A stretch of 64,000 nt of DNA from Bacteroidia bacterium. GTDB lineage: Bacteria; Bacteroidota; Bacteroidia; JADZBD01. The stretch spans positions 1 to 64,000 of the forward strand of contig JAGVMA010000052.1 of assembly GCA_020054095.1 (NCBI GenBank), read 5' to 3'. The position numbers and the translations under genes were made by a program. Below the pieces are notes generated by a model. The model made no database searches. It saw only the letters and a program-made list of their open reading frames with translations, and was not told the DNA's origin. Below, one piece after another: positions 9,823 through 19,372 of this stretch. Each line of letters starts with the position of its first letter. Positions within the stretch are counted from its first letter, which is position 1.

Positions 9823-12375
9823 ATGGAATCGAAATTTTCACCGAGAGTAAGAGACGTAATCACTTTTAGCAGAGAAGAAGCTTTGCGTTTAGGGCATGAC
9901 TCTATTGGCACCGAGCATTTGATGTTAGGTATTATACGCGAAGGCGATGGCCTTGCAGTAAAAATACTGAAAGGATTAAAAGTGAGTTTGCCTGATTTAC
10001 GCAAGGATATTGAATCTATACTTGGCGTAGGCAACCAAAAACCGAATAGCCACTTAGCAAATATTCCGCTTTTAAAACAAGCGGAAAAAGCACTAAAGCT
10101 TACTTATTTAGAAGCGAAGGTTTTTAAAAACAATGTGATAGGTACTGAGCATTTATTGCTTTCGATTTTAAAAGATAACGACAGCGTTGCTACAAAATCG
10201 TTGCAAAAACACAATGTGGATTACGATACAGTTAGACAAGAATTAGAATTAATGAGCAACATTGACCCACGCTCTGAATTTCCGGGTAACCCGGCCGATG
10301 ATGATGCAGACGATGATGCAGGTGCATTTGGAGGAAGTGGCGCGGCTAAAAAACCTACCGATAGCAAGTCGAAAACCCCTGTGCTAGATAATTTTGGCCG
10401 CGATTTAACTAAGCTTGCTGAAGATGGGAAGTTAGATCCGATTGTGGGGCGTGAGAAAGAAATTGAGCGTGTATCACAAATTTTATCGCGCAGAAAAAAG
10501 AACAATCCAATTTTAATTGGAGAGCCGGGAGTTGGTAAATCGGCAATTGCCGAAGGATTAGCATTGCGAATTATTCAACGCAAAGTATCGCGTGTGCTTT
10601 TTGGTAAGCGTGTTGTAACACTTGATTTGGCTTCGCTTGTAGCAGGTACAAAATATCGCGGACAATTTGAAGAGCGAATGAAAGCAGTAATGAACGAATT
10701 AGAAAAATCGCCCGATGTAATTCTTTTTATAGATGAGATACACACTATTATAGGTGCCGGTGGCGCGAGTGGTTCGCTTGATGCAAGTAATATGTTTAAA
10801 CCTGCATTAGCTCGTGGTGAAATACAATGCATAGGCGCTACCACATTAGATGAATATCGCCAATACATTGAAAAAGATGGAGCTTTGGAGCGTAGGTTCC
10901 AGAAAGTGCTTGTAGAACCAACTACTGAAGACGAAACAATTCAGATATTAAACAATATAAAATCACGGTACGAAGAACATCATAACGTAAGTTATACCGA
11001 TGAGGCATTGAAAGCATGTGTTACACTCACATCGCGCTACATTACTGATAGGCATTTACCCGACAAAGCTATTGATGCTTTGGATGAAGCCGGATCGCGT
11101 GTGCATATAACAAACATTAATGTTCCGAAAAACATATTGGAGATAGAGCAAAAAATAGAAGACATAAAAGAGGAAAAAAACAAAGTAGTTCGCTCACAAA
11201 AGTATGAAGAAGCTGCACGCTTACGCGATACTGAAAGGCAGCTAAATGAGCAATTAGAAGCGGCTAAAAAAGCGTGGGAAGAAGAAACAAAATCGCACAA
11301 AGTTACCGTAACTGAAGAAGATGTGGCGCAAGTGGTTTCAATGATGACGGGCATTCCGGTGCAGCGAGTATCGCAAAACGAAGGCGGAAAGCTTGTGCAA
11401 ATGAAAGAAGAATTGAAAGGGAAAGTTATTGGCCAAGACGAAGCATTACTAAAAGTGGTAAAAGCAATACAACGTAACCGTGCCGGATTAAAAGACCCTA
11501 ACAAGCCAATTGGTTCATTTATTTTCCTTGGCCCTACGGGCGTAGGAAAAACTCAGTTAGCAAAAGTTTTAGCTCGTTATTTATTTGATAACGATGATGC
11601 GCTTATACGTATTGACATGAGTGAGTACATGGAGAAATTTGCCGTTACTCGTTTAGTTGGTGCACCTCCGGGTTACGTTGGTTACGAAGAAGGCGGACAG
11701 CTTACTGAAAAAGTTCGCAGACGCCCCTACTCTGTTGTACTGCTCGATGAAATAGAAAAAGCACATCCCGATGTGTTTAATTTATTGTTACAGGTTTTAG
11801 ATGACGGACAACTAACCGATTCGCTCGGACGGAAAGTGGATTTCAAAAATGTAATTATCATTATGACATCAAATATTGGTGCGCGTCAATTGAAAGATTT
11901 TGGTCAAGGTGTAGGTTTTAGCACTAAAACCAAAGTAGATGGAGCTGATGATCATGCAAAAGGAGTGATTGAACAAGCATTGAAAAAGGCATTTTCGCCT
12001 GAGTTTTTAAACCGTATTGATGATGTGGTGATGTTCAACTCGCTTTCTCGTGAAGACATTCACAAAATTATTGACATTGAGCTTCAAAAACTTTATTCGC
12101 GCATAAGTGGAATTGGTTACAATTTAAAACTAACAGATGCTGCAAAAGATTTTGTTGCCGACAAAGGATACGACTCGCAATTTGGTGCACGTCCATTAAA
12201 AAGAGCTATTCAGAAATATATTGAAGATCCACTTGCCGAAGAAATTATAAAATCAAATTTGGCTGAAGGCGACAGCATTGAAGTGGATTTGGATAAAGAA
12301 AAATCGGAATTAAAAATTAAAATTACCAAGCCCGGTGCATCGGCAAAGCCAAAGAAAAACAAGAAAGAAGATTAA
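9823..12375 (+). CDS. clpC: ClpC-type ATP-dependent protease ATPase subunit
   Basis: This 850-residue Hsp100 unfoldase feeds substrates to the ClpP peptidase. Two Clp_N repeats lie at residues 1-140 ([11 protein letters not shown] and [11 protein letters not shown]). The first AAA domain has Walker A GEPGVGKS and Walker B VILFIDE. A UVR-type coiled segment ([13 protein letters not shown]) at about 460-475 is the mark of ClpC rather than ClpB. The second AAA domain has GPTGVGKT and VVLLDEIEK, followed by a ClpB-D2-small domain. The linker between the N-domain and AAA1 is rich in Asp and Ala. Transcription starts from a good promoter at 9729-9756, and no CtsR-like operator was recognised. clpP is not in the window. 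Confidence 0.96.
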   Translation: MESKFSPRVRDVITFSREEALRLGHDSIGTEHLMLGIIREGDGLAVKILKGLKVSLPDLRKDIESILGVGNQKPNSHLANIPLLKQAEKALKLTYLEAKVFKNNVIGTEHLLLSILKDNDSVATKSLQKHNVDYDTVRQELELMSNIDPRSEFPGNPADDDADDDAGAFGGSGAAKKPTDSKSKTPVLDNFGRDLTKLAEDGKLDPIVGREKEIERVSQILSRRKKNNPILIGEPGVGKSAIAEGLALRIIQRKVSRVLFGKRVVTLDLASLVAGTKYRGQFEERMKAVMNELEKSPDVILFIDEIHTIIGAGGASGSLDASNMFKPALARGEIQCIGATTLDEYRQYIEKDGALERRFQKVLVEPTTEDETIQILNNIKSRYEEHHNVSYTDEALKACVTLTSRYITDRHLPDKAIDALDEAGSRVHITNINVPKNILEIEQKIEDIKEEKNKVVRSQKYEEAARLRDTERQLNEQLEAAKKAWEEETKSHKVTVTEEDVAQVVSMMTGIPVQRVSQNEGGKLVQMKEELKGKVIGQDEALLKVVKAIQRNRAGLKDPNKPIGSFIFLGPTGVGKTQLAKVLARYLFDNDDALIRIDMSEYMEKFAVTRLVGAPPGYVGYEEGGQLTEKVRRRPYSVVLLDEIEKAHPDVFNLLLQVLDDGQLTDSLGRKVDFKNVIIIMTSNIGARQLKDFGQGVGFSTKTKVDGADDHAKGVIEQALKKAFSPEFLNRIDDVVMFNSLSREDIHKIIDIELQKLYSRISGIGYNLKLTDAAKDFVADKGYDSQFGARPLKRAIQKYIEDPLAEEIIKSNLAEGDSIEVDLDKEKSELKIKITKPGASAKPKKNKKED

Positions 12376-12391
12376 TTAAATAAAATTAAAT

Positions 12392-12441
12392 AAAAATCCC
12401 TGCTGATTATTGATCGAAGTTGAAATACAGCAGGGATTTTT
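12392..12441. terminator. Bidirectional terminator
   Basis: A 14-base arm (AAAAATCCCTGCTG) pairs perfectly with CAGCAGGGATTTTT, with about 22 bases between them. The A and T flanks make it usable from both strands. It separates clpC from the converging BNR-repeat gene. Confidence 0.8.
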
Positions 12442-12448
12442 ATTGTTT

Positions 12449-15400
12449 TTATTTTACAACCGTAAACTTTTTTGAAACCGTTTTGCCGTTATCAGTAACT
12501 AAAAGCAGATAAATACCTGAACTCATATTACTCACATCGAGCACACATGTTGATTTAGTGTTTATCGGATTTAATTGCGATGAGCTGATTATTTTTCCTG
12601 TTGCATCCATCAGCACAATTTGTTTTGTTTCTGGATTAGATGATACATATTGAATATTCAAAAAATCGGCTACAGGATTAGGGAAAACCGAAAGTGAGTT
12701 TTCATTTCCGTTTTCAATTAAAGAAGTAAGCCCAGTGGTGATGTTAATGTTATCTAAATATAAATCGTTTCCATAGCCGCTTTTTGCAATAAATTTAAAT
12801 TTAACAGGCGCATGGCCGGCTAATGAATCTAAATAAATAGTATCGGTACGCCATTGGTTAGCTGTGGGCGTAAACAAATTAGTTGTGGCTGGTGCAGTGG
12901 CCAACGACAAATATCCTTTTGTATATATTCTATACATCACATTTTCGCAATCATTATAAAATTCAACAAAAAGTGAATCTTTATAAGTTGCATTGTAAGG
13001 GGCGTGTGCAACATCAAAATACATTCTAATTGGTGCTATAGAGTTCGTTAAGTCAATATAATCTGTGATTATTTCATCGGTACCCGATGCTACAGAATAA
13101 AAAGATGCCCTTGCTGAATTAGTAGAGAGTGAATAACCGCCCACACTGCCCGAACGAGACCAAAGGGCGCTTGAATTTTCGAGTTGCCAATTGGTTGGCG
13201 GAAATGCAGTGTTTACAAATCCCTCTTGAACCGGAGGGGTTTGTCCACCCTGATTTCCGTTAATAGTGAATTGATACGTAAGTGTATCGTTATTGAAATT
13301 TTGATCGGTACTTAAATTTGGATTAGTGGTATATGCTTTTAGTGTGTGAATACCTGGAGCCAAATTGTAAGAAGGCAAATTAATATTTGCCGTTGCAAGC
13401 GATGGTAAAGATCCCGTGTAGCTGTATAGCTGATATGCTTGTGCATCAATTCGGTAATACACATCTACACTTGTTATGGTGTTAACACCGGCATTGCGTA
13501 TGCTAATAACAGGGTTTATCAATGTGTCGCAGGTTGATGAAGGTGGCTGCAAAGTGCTAAATGCACTTGCGTCTATACTCTGAAGTGTCGAAGTTTGTAA
13601 ATCGCTTTCCCATACGCCACGACCAAATGTGCCTGCTCGCAACTTGCTTGTAGGGTAATGTATTTCTAAATCGTAAACAATTACGTTAGGTAAATTTGTA
13701 TTATAAGGTTGCCAGTTGTTCATTGATGCATCGGTGTAAAAAACTCCTAAATCGGTACCGATGTAAACTAAATCGTTACTTCCATTTTGAAACTCGATAC
13801 AGTTAACCGGAATATTAGGCAAGTTGCTCGATAGATTTGACCAAGTATTTCCGCCATTAGAAGAGTAAAATACTTTTGCTCCGGTGGTGAATCCCGAAAA
13901 AGTAACCCACACTAAATTTGGGTTTACGTTACTCACCGCAATTCCTGTAATTGCTGCGCTGCCAACAGGTAGTGTGCCGGTTACATTTGTCCAAGTGCTG
14001 CCACCGTTTGTAGTTTTATAAATATTTCCGAAAGTTGCTACATACATATTATTTACTTGGGTAGAACATTGGCGCATGCTGTAAAGACAAGTTCCGTCAA
14101 ATGCTCCGTTAGAAATATTTGTCCACGCTACTCCATTATTTGTTGACCGAAAAACATCAGAGCCGCCAGTATAAAGTGTGTTATTGTTTGTGGGGTCCAT
14201 AATGATGGGCGATGTCCAATCGCACCCCCCGGCAGGTATTGAGTTGTAAGTTGTTCCGCCATTTGTTGATCTAAACCAATTGCCACCTTGATAGGAAAAA
14301 AACACAATTTGATCGTTAGTAAAATCTATCAGCACATCTTCGCCATCGGCACCATAAATACGGGTTGCCGTGGTTGGGTTAGTAACTTTATCGGTTCCGT
14401 TATCTTGTGCACCGGCTAAAAAGTACTGCGCGTTTTGCTGCGAGCCGCTAATACGATAGTACTGTTTAATGTGAATGCCGTTACTTAAATCTGTCCAGGT
14501 GCTGCCCGTGTTGATTGATTTAAAAAGCCCACCATCGTTACATGCAAAAAGTGTTGAATTACTTCCTGGTAAAAACATCAATGTATGATGATCGGCATGT
14601 ACGTAATTTGTTGCAGGCCAAGAGTTCCAGTTCGATACAGTTGACCAACTGCTTGCGCCATTTGTAGATATTGCAACATCTAAACCTCCTGCTGCAAGTG
14701 TGTTTGCATTCGTTTGCGATACTTCTAAAACCATATCGTAATAACCATATACAGTTATGCTTGGTGCAGTACGTGCTGTAAAAGAAACTCCTGAATTGGA
14801 TGAATAATATAAACCACCACCTTCTGCCCACAAATAAACTCCTGCTGCTGCTGCTGCCGAAACTGCTATTGAGGTGCGGCCTGCGGCAGTAATTCCTGTT
14901 CCGTTGCTCCATGTGTTGCCACCATTAGTAGAATAAATAAATGAGGAATTATCACTTGCATAAACTGTTGCGGGTGTTCCGGGCTTTAGTTCTAAATCAT
15001 AAAAAGTTCCGTTACGAATATTTGTCCAAGTTGTTCCGCCATTTGTAGTTTTAAAAATGCCGTTAAAAGTAGCAGCATAAAGTGTGTTAGTATTTGATGG
15101 ATCAATTACCAATCGCTGAATAAGTGCATTGTTTGCCAAATTGTAATTTAATCCAGTTGCATTCCAAGTCAAACCGCCATCAGTAGATTTTAAAACACCA
15201 GCACTATAATGCCCCCACACTTCATATTGATAATAAATTCCATACTTATCGCCAGTAGCCAAATACATTATTTGTGGATTCGTAGGGTCAATAACAATAT
15301 CCGAAATACTCAGTGATGGGAGTAAATCAGTATTCGATGTCCAGGTTTGGCCGCCATCAGTAGTTTTCCATAAGCCACCGCATGCCGAACCAACCCAAAT

Positions 15401-15847
15401 TGTATTGTTGTTAGTTGGATGAAATGCCATACAATTTAAGCGACCACTGCCTCCGCCATTACCCGGCAATACTGATGGTCCCATAAAAGTCCAGTTTGCC
15501 GCTTGCGGTTGCATATATTTGTTTGCAGAAATATTTTGCTTGTAAGTTTGGTATTCATTAAAAAGAATTTCAGGGTTAGGAAACTCACCCGTAGGATAAG
15601 TGCGTTGTTTCATGAAATTTTCCCACCGTTTGTATTGCTGGTAGCCACCTTTTTCAGCATTTTCGTTTTCTTTATCCGATGGCTGTGCGTTAGTCCAATA
15701 GTTCTCGAACGATTTTTGAACATCCCAAAAAGTAACTTTCTTTTCCTGCGGACGGTTGTTTAATGGCTCCTGGTGTAAAAACTGTTGCGCATACGAGTTA
15801 GAGATAATAGCAGCGCAAACTAATGTAAGTATGTATTTAAGGTTCAT
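12449..15847 (-). CDS. Large secreted BNR/sortilin-like beta-propeller protein with T9SS type A sorting domain
   Basis: This 1132-residue protein has a signal peptide (ending ISNSYAQ). From about residue 120 to 750 it carries many repeats of the BNR/VPS10 type: the pattern S.DGG.TW or TNGG.TW recurs more than eight times (TTDGGQTW, STDGGLTW, TTNGGTTW, STNGGNTW), as in sialidase-like and sortilin-like propellers. No sialidase catalytic RIP or arginine triad was recognised, so enzyme activity is not claimed. A C-terminal segment with beta-sandwich character and the type A sorting domain (SVFPNPVADFLNI, MDATGKII, SSGIYLLLVT, KKFTVVK) ends the protein. It is most likely a surface adhesin or a secreted binding protein. 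Confidence 0.85.
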   Translation of the reverse strand: MNLKYILTLVCAAIISNSYAQQFLHQEPLNNRPQEKKVTFWDVQKSFENYWTNAQPSDKENENAEKGGYQQYKRWENFMKQRTYPTGEFPNPEILFNEYQTYKQNISANKYMQPQAANWTFMGPSVLPGNGGGSGRLNCMAFHPTNNNTIWVGSACGGLWKTTDGGQTWTSNTDLLPSLSISDIVIDPTNPQIMYLATGDKYGIYYQYEVWGHYSAGVLKSTDGGLTWNATGLNYNLANNALIQRLVIDPSNTNTLYAATFNGIFKTTNGGTTWTNIRNGTFYDLELKPGTPATVYASDNSSFIYSTNGGNTWSNGTGITAAGRTSIAVSAAAAAGVYLWAEGGGLYYSSNSGVSFTARTAPSITVYGYYDMVLEVSQTNANTLAAGGLDVAISTNGASSWSTVSNWNSWPATNYVHADHHTLMFLPGSNSTLFACNDGGLFKSINTGSTWTDLSNGIHIKQYYRISGSQQNAQYFLAGAQDNGTDKVTNPTTATRIYGADGEDVLIDFTNDQIVFFSYQGGNWFRSTNGGTTYNSIPAGGCDWTSPIIMDPTNNNTLYTGGSDVFRSTNNGVAWTNISNGAFDGTCLYSMRQCSTQVNNMYVATFGNIYKTTNGGSTWTNVTGTLPVGSAAITGIAVSNVNPNLVWVTFSGFTTGAKVFYSSNGGNTWSNLSSNLPNIPVNCIEFQNGSNDLVYIGTDLGVFYTDASMNNWQPYNTNLPNVIVYDLEIHYPTSKLRAGTFGRGVWESDLQTSTLQSIDASAFSTLQPPSSTCDTLINPVISIRNAGVNTITSVDVYYRIDAQAYQLYSYTGSLPSLATANINLPSYNLAPGIHTLKAYTTNPNLSTDQNFNNDTLTYQFTINGNQGGQTPPVQEGFVNTAFPPTNWQLENSSALWSRSGSVGGYSLSTNSARASFYSVASGTDEIITDYIDLTNSIAPIRMYFDVAHAPYNATYKDSLFVEFYNDCENVMYRIYTKGYLSLATAPATTNLFTPTANQWRTDTIYLDSLAGHAPVKFKFIAKSGYGNDLYLDNINITTGLTSLIENGNENSLSVFPNPVADFLNIQYVSSNPETKQIVLMDATGKIISSSQLNPINTKSTCVLDVSNMSSGIYLLLVTDNGKTVSKKFTVVK

Positions 15848-15950
15848 GTGTGTAGGTTTTAGTTTTCTATAAAATGAGCAATGAAATTTATATGCAATTT
15901 AGCTAAAATACAATCCGTTTGAACTTTTTTTTTTGACAAAAGATAAAACC

Positions 15951-17438
15951 CTAAACCCTATTCCTTTTCCAGTTAGTAGTTTGCACAGATGAATGAGTAG
16001 CTTTTAATTCCCCTTTTTTCTTTTGTAATTGGCTAATGGCAATAAAAGAGGCTATTTCAGCTTCATCTGCATGATATTCGTTCAGCACATCGGGTGTAAA
16101 ATATTTTTTCACAAAATGGGTATCAAAGTTACCCGATTTGAATGCATCGTGCTTTAAAACATAACGACAAAAAGAAAGTGTGGTTTCCACGCCTGTGATT
16201 CTGTAATCGGCAATGGCGCGTAACATGCGGCTTATCGCCTCTTCTCTGTTTTTGCCGTGTGTAATTAATTTAGCAATCATTGGGTCGTAATAAATGGGTA
16301 TTTCGCTTCCTTCTTCGTAAGCATCGTCCACCCTCACACCCGGCCCTTGCGGGCGCTTGTATGTAATTAGTTTTCCAATATCTGGTAAAAAATTATTTGC
16401 CGGATCTTCGGCATACACACGCACTTCCACAGCATGGCCGTAAATTTTTAAATCAGCTTGACTAAACGATAATTTTTCGCCTTCGGCTACTCGTATTTGT
16501 TCGCGCACTAAATCTATTCCTGTAATCATTTCTGTAACCGGATGCTCCACTTGTAAGCGAGTATTCATCTCGAGGAAATAAAAATTTAACTTTTCGTCAA
16601 GTAAAAACTCAACCGTTCCGGCACCCACATAATCACACGCTTTACCAACATTAACTGCACATTCGCCCATTTGCTTTCGCAATTCGGGCGTGAGAACTGA
16701 TGATGGAGCTTCTTCAATTACTTTTTGGTGTCTACGTTGTACGCTACATTCGCGCTCAAATAGGTAACAAATGTTTCCGTGCGTATCGCCCATTATTTGT
16801 ATTTCGATGTGGCGAGGGCCTGCCACATATTTTTCAATGAAAACGGAGCCATCGCCAAATGCAGAAGTAGCTTCGCTAACTGCCAATTTCATTTGCTCTT
16901 CAAAATCTTCAATGTGCTCAACTATACGCATACCTTTGCCACCACCACCCGCGCTTGCTTTCACTAAAAGCGGAAAGCGGATAGCTTTTGCAATTTTTTT
17001 CCCTTCTTCCACCGATGTAATTGCTCCTTCAGAACCCGGTACCATCGGTATTTTATATTTTTTTGCTGCTTCTTTTGCTGATAATTTATCGCCCATTATA
17101 TCCATTGCTTCGGGCGATGGACCAATAAAAACAATTCCTGCTTTTTTTACTGCTGCTGCAAATTCACTGTTCTCTGATAAAAATCCATAACCGGGGTGAA
17201 TGGCATCGGCACCTGTTTTTTTACAAGCCGCAATTATTTTCTCACCAGCCAAATATGATTTTACTGAAGGCGATTCGCCAATATGCACGGCCTCATCGGC
17301 ATATTGAACAAATGGAGCATCGCGGTCAATATCAGAATAAACGGCTACCGTTTTTATATTCATATCGCGACAAGTGCGCATAACGCGTATTGCTATTTCG
17401 CCTCGATTTGCAACAAGTACTTTTTTTATCTTTTTCAT
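15951..17438 (-). CDS. accC: Biotin carboxylase subunit of acetyl-CoA or acyl-CoA carboxylase
   Basis: This 495-residue protein carboxylates the biotin on a carrier protein using ATP and bicarbonate. Its landmarks are the N-terminal NRGEIAIRVMRTC, the ATP-grasp glycine loop KASAGGGGKGMRI, the ERECSVQRRHQKVIEEAPS segment and EMNTRLQVEHPVTE. It is about 45 residues longer than E. coli AccC. The lysine-rich tail after FDTHFVKKYF resembles biotin carboxylases of acyl-CoA or propionyl-CoA carboxylase sets in Bacteroidota, so substrate assignment is open. No carrier protein or carboxyltransferase gene is adjacent. The ATG lies only 15 bases downstream of the stem of the sucC terminator. Confidence 0.9.
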   Translation of the reverse strand: MKKIKKVLVANRGEIAIRVMRTCRDMNIKTVAVYSDIDRDAPFVQYADEAVHIGESPSVKSYLAGEKIIAACKKTGADAIHPGYGFLSENSEFAAAVKKAGIVFIGPSPEAMDIMGDKLSAKEAAKKYKIPMVPGSEGAITSVEEGKKIAKAIRFPLLVKASAGGGGKGMRIVEHIEDFEEQMKLAVSEATSAFGDGSVFIEKYVAGPRHIEIQIMGDTHGNICYLFERECSVQRRHQKVIEEAPSSVLTPELRKQMGECAVNVGKACDYVGAGTVEFLLDEKLNFYFLEMNTRLQVEHPVTEMITGIDLVREQIRVAEGEKLSFSQADLKIYGHAVEVRVYAEDPANNFLPDIGKLITYKRPQGPGVRVDDAYEEGSEIPIYYDPMIAKLITHGKNREEAISRMLRAIADYRITGVETTLSFCRYVLKHDAFKSGNFDTHFVKKYFTPDVLNEYHADEAEIASFIAISQLQKKKGELKATHSSVQTTNWKRNRV

Positions 17439-17452
17439 TCTATTAAAAAAAA

Positions 17453-17485
17453 GCCCCGCTTAATTTTTTATAACTATTGCGGGGC
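17453..17485 (-). terminator. Terminator of sucC, directly upstream of accC
   Basis: GCCCCGC and GCGGGGC form a seven-base-pair GC stem. On the minus strand it is followed by eight T residues. The accC start codon is 15 bases beyond the stem, so this hairpin may act as a partial terminator or attenuator between the two genes. Confidence 0.8.
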
Positions 17486-17507
17486 AGTTAGTGTAGTGTG
17501 AATTAAT

Positions 17508-18722
17508 TTATGCCATAACGTGTTCGGCTGTTCCACCCATTACTTTGTTCACTAAGTCGGCAGCTTCTTGTAAACGAATGGCTGAGTAAACTTTTAAGCC
17601 CGAATTATCTATCATTTTTTTAGCTTCTTCGGCATTTGTGCCTTGCAGGCGAACAATTATAGGCACACGGATATTGCCCATGTTTTTGTAGGCATCAATA
17701 ATACCTTGCGCCACTCTATCACAACGAACAATGCCACCAAAAATATTTACTAAAATGGCTTTCACATTTTCATCTTTCAAAATAATTTTAAATGCTTTTT
17801 CAACTCGTTCAGCATTTGCAGTTCCGCCTACATCTAAAAAATTGGCAGGTTCGCCACCCGATAATTTAATAATATCCATAGTTGCCATTGCCAAGCCGGC
17901 ACCATTAACCATGCATCCCACGTTGCCTTCTAATGCCACATAGTTTAAATCGTATTCACTTGCTTCCACATCAGTGGGGTCTTCCTCATCCTTATCGCGC
18001 ATGGCAGCTAATTCGGGATGGCGGTAAAGTGCATTGTCATCCAATGCTACTTTTGCATCCACAGCTATTATGCGATTATCAGTAGTTTTTAATGCAGGGT
18101 TAATTTCAAACATTGATGCATCTATACCATCGTAAGCATTATAAAGCGAACGGATAAACTTCAGCATGTCTTTAAATGCGTTGCCTGACAGGCCTAAATT
18201 AAATGCCACTTTGCGGCACTGAAAATCGGTTAATCCGGCTTTAGGGTCTATTTCTTCTTTGAAAATAAGTTCAGGAGTTTTTTCAGCTACTTCTTCAATA
18301 TCCATTCCGCCAGCAGGAGAGTACATAATAATGTTTCGCCCTGTAGCACGATTAAGTAAAATACTGATATAAAACTCACGTGTTTCTGATTCGCCAGGGT
18401 AATATACATCTTGCGCTATTAAAACTTTACGCACTAATTTCCCTGCTGCACCGGTTTGTTTGGTTACTAGTGTCATCCCAATCATGGCAGCAACTTTCTC
18501 TCTCACATCATCAATTGTTTTCGCCAATTTTATTCCACCGCCTTTTCCTCTTCCACCGGCATGTACTTGTGCTTTCACAATCCACACTGGGGTATTGGTT
18601 TCGGCTTGTAATTTTTGGGCAACTTGCACTGCTTCGTCAGCGTTGCTGGCTAAATATCCTTCTTGAATGGCTACGCCATATTTTTTTAAAATTTCTTTCC
18701 CTTGGTATTCATGCAAATTCAT
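17508..18722 (-). CDS. sucC: Succinyl-CoA synthetase beta subunit (ADP-forming)
   Basis: This protein is 404 residues long from the chosen start. It forms the nucleotide- and CoA-linked heterodimer with SucD, making succinate and ATP from succinyl-CoA in the TCA cycle. It begins with the family signature MNLHEYQGKEIL. It contains the ATP-grasp motif KAQVHAGGRGKGGG, the EINPAL segment that supplies metal ligands, and the C-terminal GGIVRCDRVAQGI phosphohistidine-interacting region. An in-frame start eight codons upstream (18746) falls inside the -7 promoter box, so the ATG at 18722 is preferred. sucD is not next to it. The terminator at 17453-17485 follows. Confidence 0.95.
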   Translation of the reverse strand: MNLHEYQGKEILKKYGVAIQEGYLASNADEAVQVAQKLQAETNTPVWIVKAQVHAGGRGKGGGIKLAKTIDDVREKVAAMIGMTLVTKQTGAAGKLVRKVLIAQDVYYPGESETREFYISILLNRATGRNIIMYSPAGGMDIEEVAEKTPELIFKEEIDPKAGLTDFQCRKVAFNLGLSGNAFKDMLKFIRSLYNAYDGIDASMFEINPALKTTDNRIIAVDAKVALDDNALYRHPELAAMRDKDEEDPTDVEASEYDLNYVALEGNVGCMVNGAGLAMATMDIIKLSGGEPANFLDVGGTANAERVEKAFKIILKDENVKAILVNIFGGIVRCDRVAQGIIDAYKNMGNIRVPIIVRLQGTNAEEAKKMIDNSGLKVYSAIRLQEAADLVNKVMGGTAEHVMA

Positions 18723-18743
18723 AGCGAGTAGTTTTGTGTGAGC

Positions 18744-18776
18744 CAAAAGTATATTTTTAAACCAACTATTACAAAA
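18744..18776 (-). promoter_or_regulatory. Promoter of sucC
   Basis: On the minus strand TTTTG (18776-18772) and TACTTTTG (18751-18744) are 20 bases apart, a good Bacteroidetes-type promoter. The predicted start of transcription near 18738 gives a leader of about 15 bases. Confidence 0.65.
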
Positions 18777-18815
18777 GATTTTTATTAAAGTTTTACCTAC
18801 TTTGGCGCTTCACAA

Positions 18816-19291
18816 ATGCTGAGCAAAGCGCACAGGTTTTCATTTTTATTCCCTTTGGCTGTTTTTGGCCAAACAAAGTCTGACTCGCTTTTACAAAACT
18901 TAACAACGCAAAAGATGATACCACGCGTTGCAATATTTATTAGCAGTTAGTTAGAGAAACATCAGATATAAAGCAAAAGGCCATTTACATTAAACTTCTT
19001 GGCGATTATGCCAAAGTAACACGCAGCGCAAGCCATAAATTTGTATGATATATGAAACAGGTGCGCCTCCGGTGAATGATACTGAGAATTCAGATCCGTC
19101 TATAAAATATGCTACACTCGCACTTAATAATTTGAGAAAGCAAATTACAAAGCAGGCAAGACACATAAATACTAATTATACTTGACATAGCACATAAGAA
19201 TAAAGGGAGTTCAGAAAATGTATTAGCTTGCCTATATAAATTTGAACAGGAGCAACTGGACGATATTTTAGTGATGGGGTTAAAAATATAA
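18816..19291 (+). pseudogene. Decayed gene remnant with signal peptide
   Basis: The 650-base gap between sucC and the DUF5916 gene holds fragments of a coding sequence in shifting frames. It starts with a 44-codon ORF (18816-18950) that has a signal-peptide-like RFSFLFPLAVFGQTKSDSLL. Then come unlinked in-frame pieces that read like protein, such as DIKQKAIYIKLLGDYAKVT, SIKYATLALNNLRKQITK and VLACLYKFEQEQLDDILVMG, broken by stops and frameshifts. The helical pieces vaguely resemble the TPR part of sensor kinases, but I cannot identify the parent gene. No other gene is seen in this stretch. Confidence 0.4.
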
Positions 19292-19372
19292 CACTCTTCC
19301 CGACTAACCATTTTTTTATCCTTTTAACATATTTTGTGAAACGTCACTTTTTATTATCTGTAAAATTGTGCC

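Noticed and set aside
11037-11504. 155-codon minus-strand ORF inside clpC
   Set aside because: Its Ser/Cys-rich text is the mirror of the conserved ClpC coding frame and has no independent support.
15944-15961. Two telomere-like CCCTAAA units near the accC stop
   Set aside because: Only two units, partly inside coding sequence, and this is a bacterial segment with no other sign of a chromosome end.
18723-18746. Upstream in-frame start for sucC
   Set aside because: The start codon at 18746 falls inside the TACTTTTG promoter box, and the family start MNLHEYQG is at 18722.
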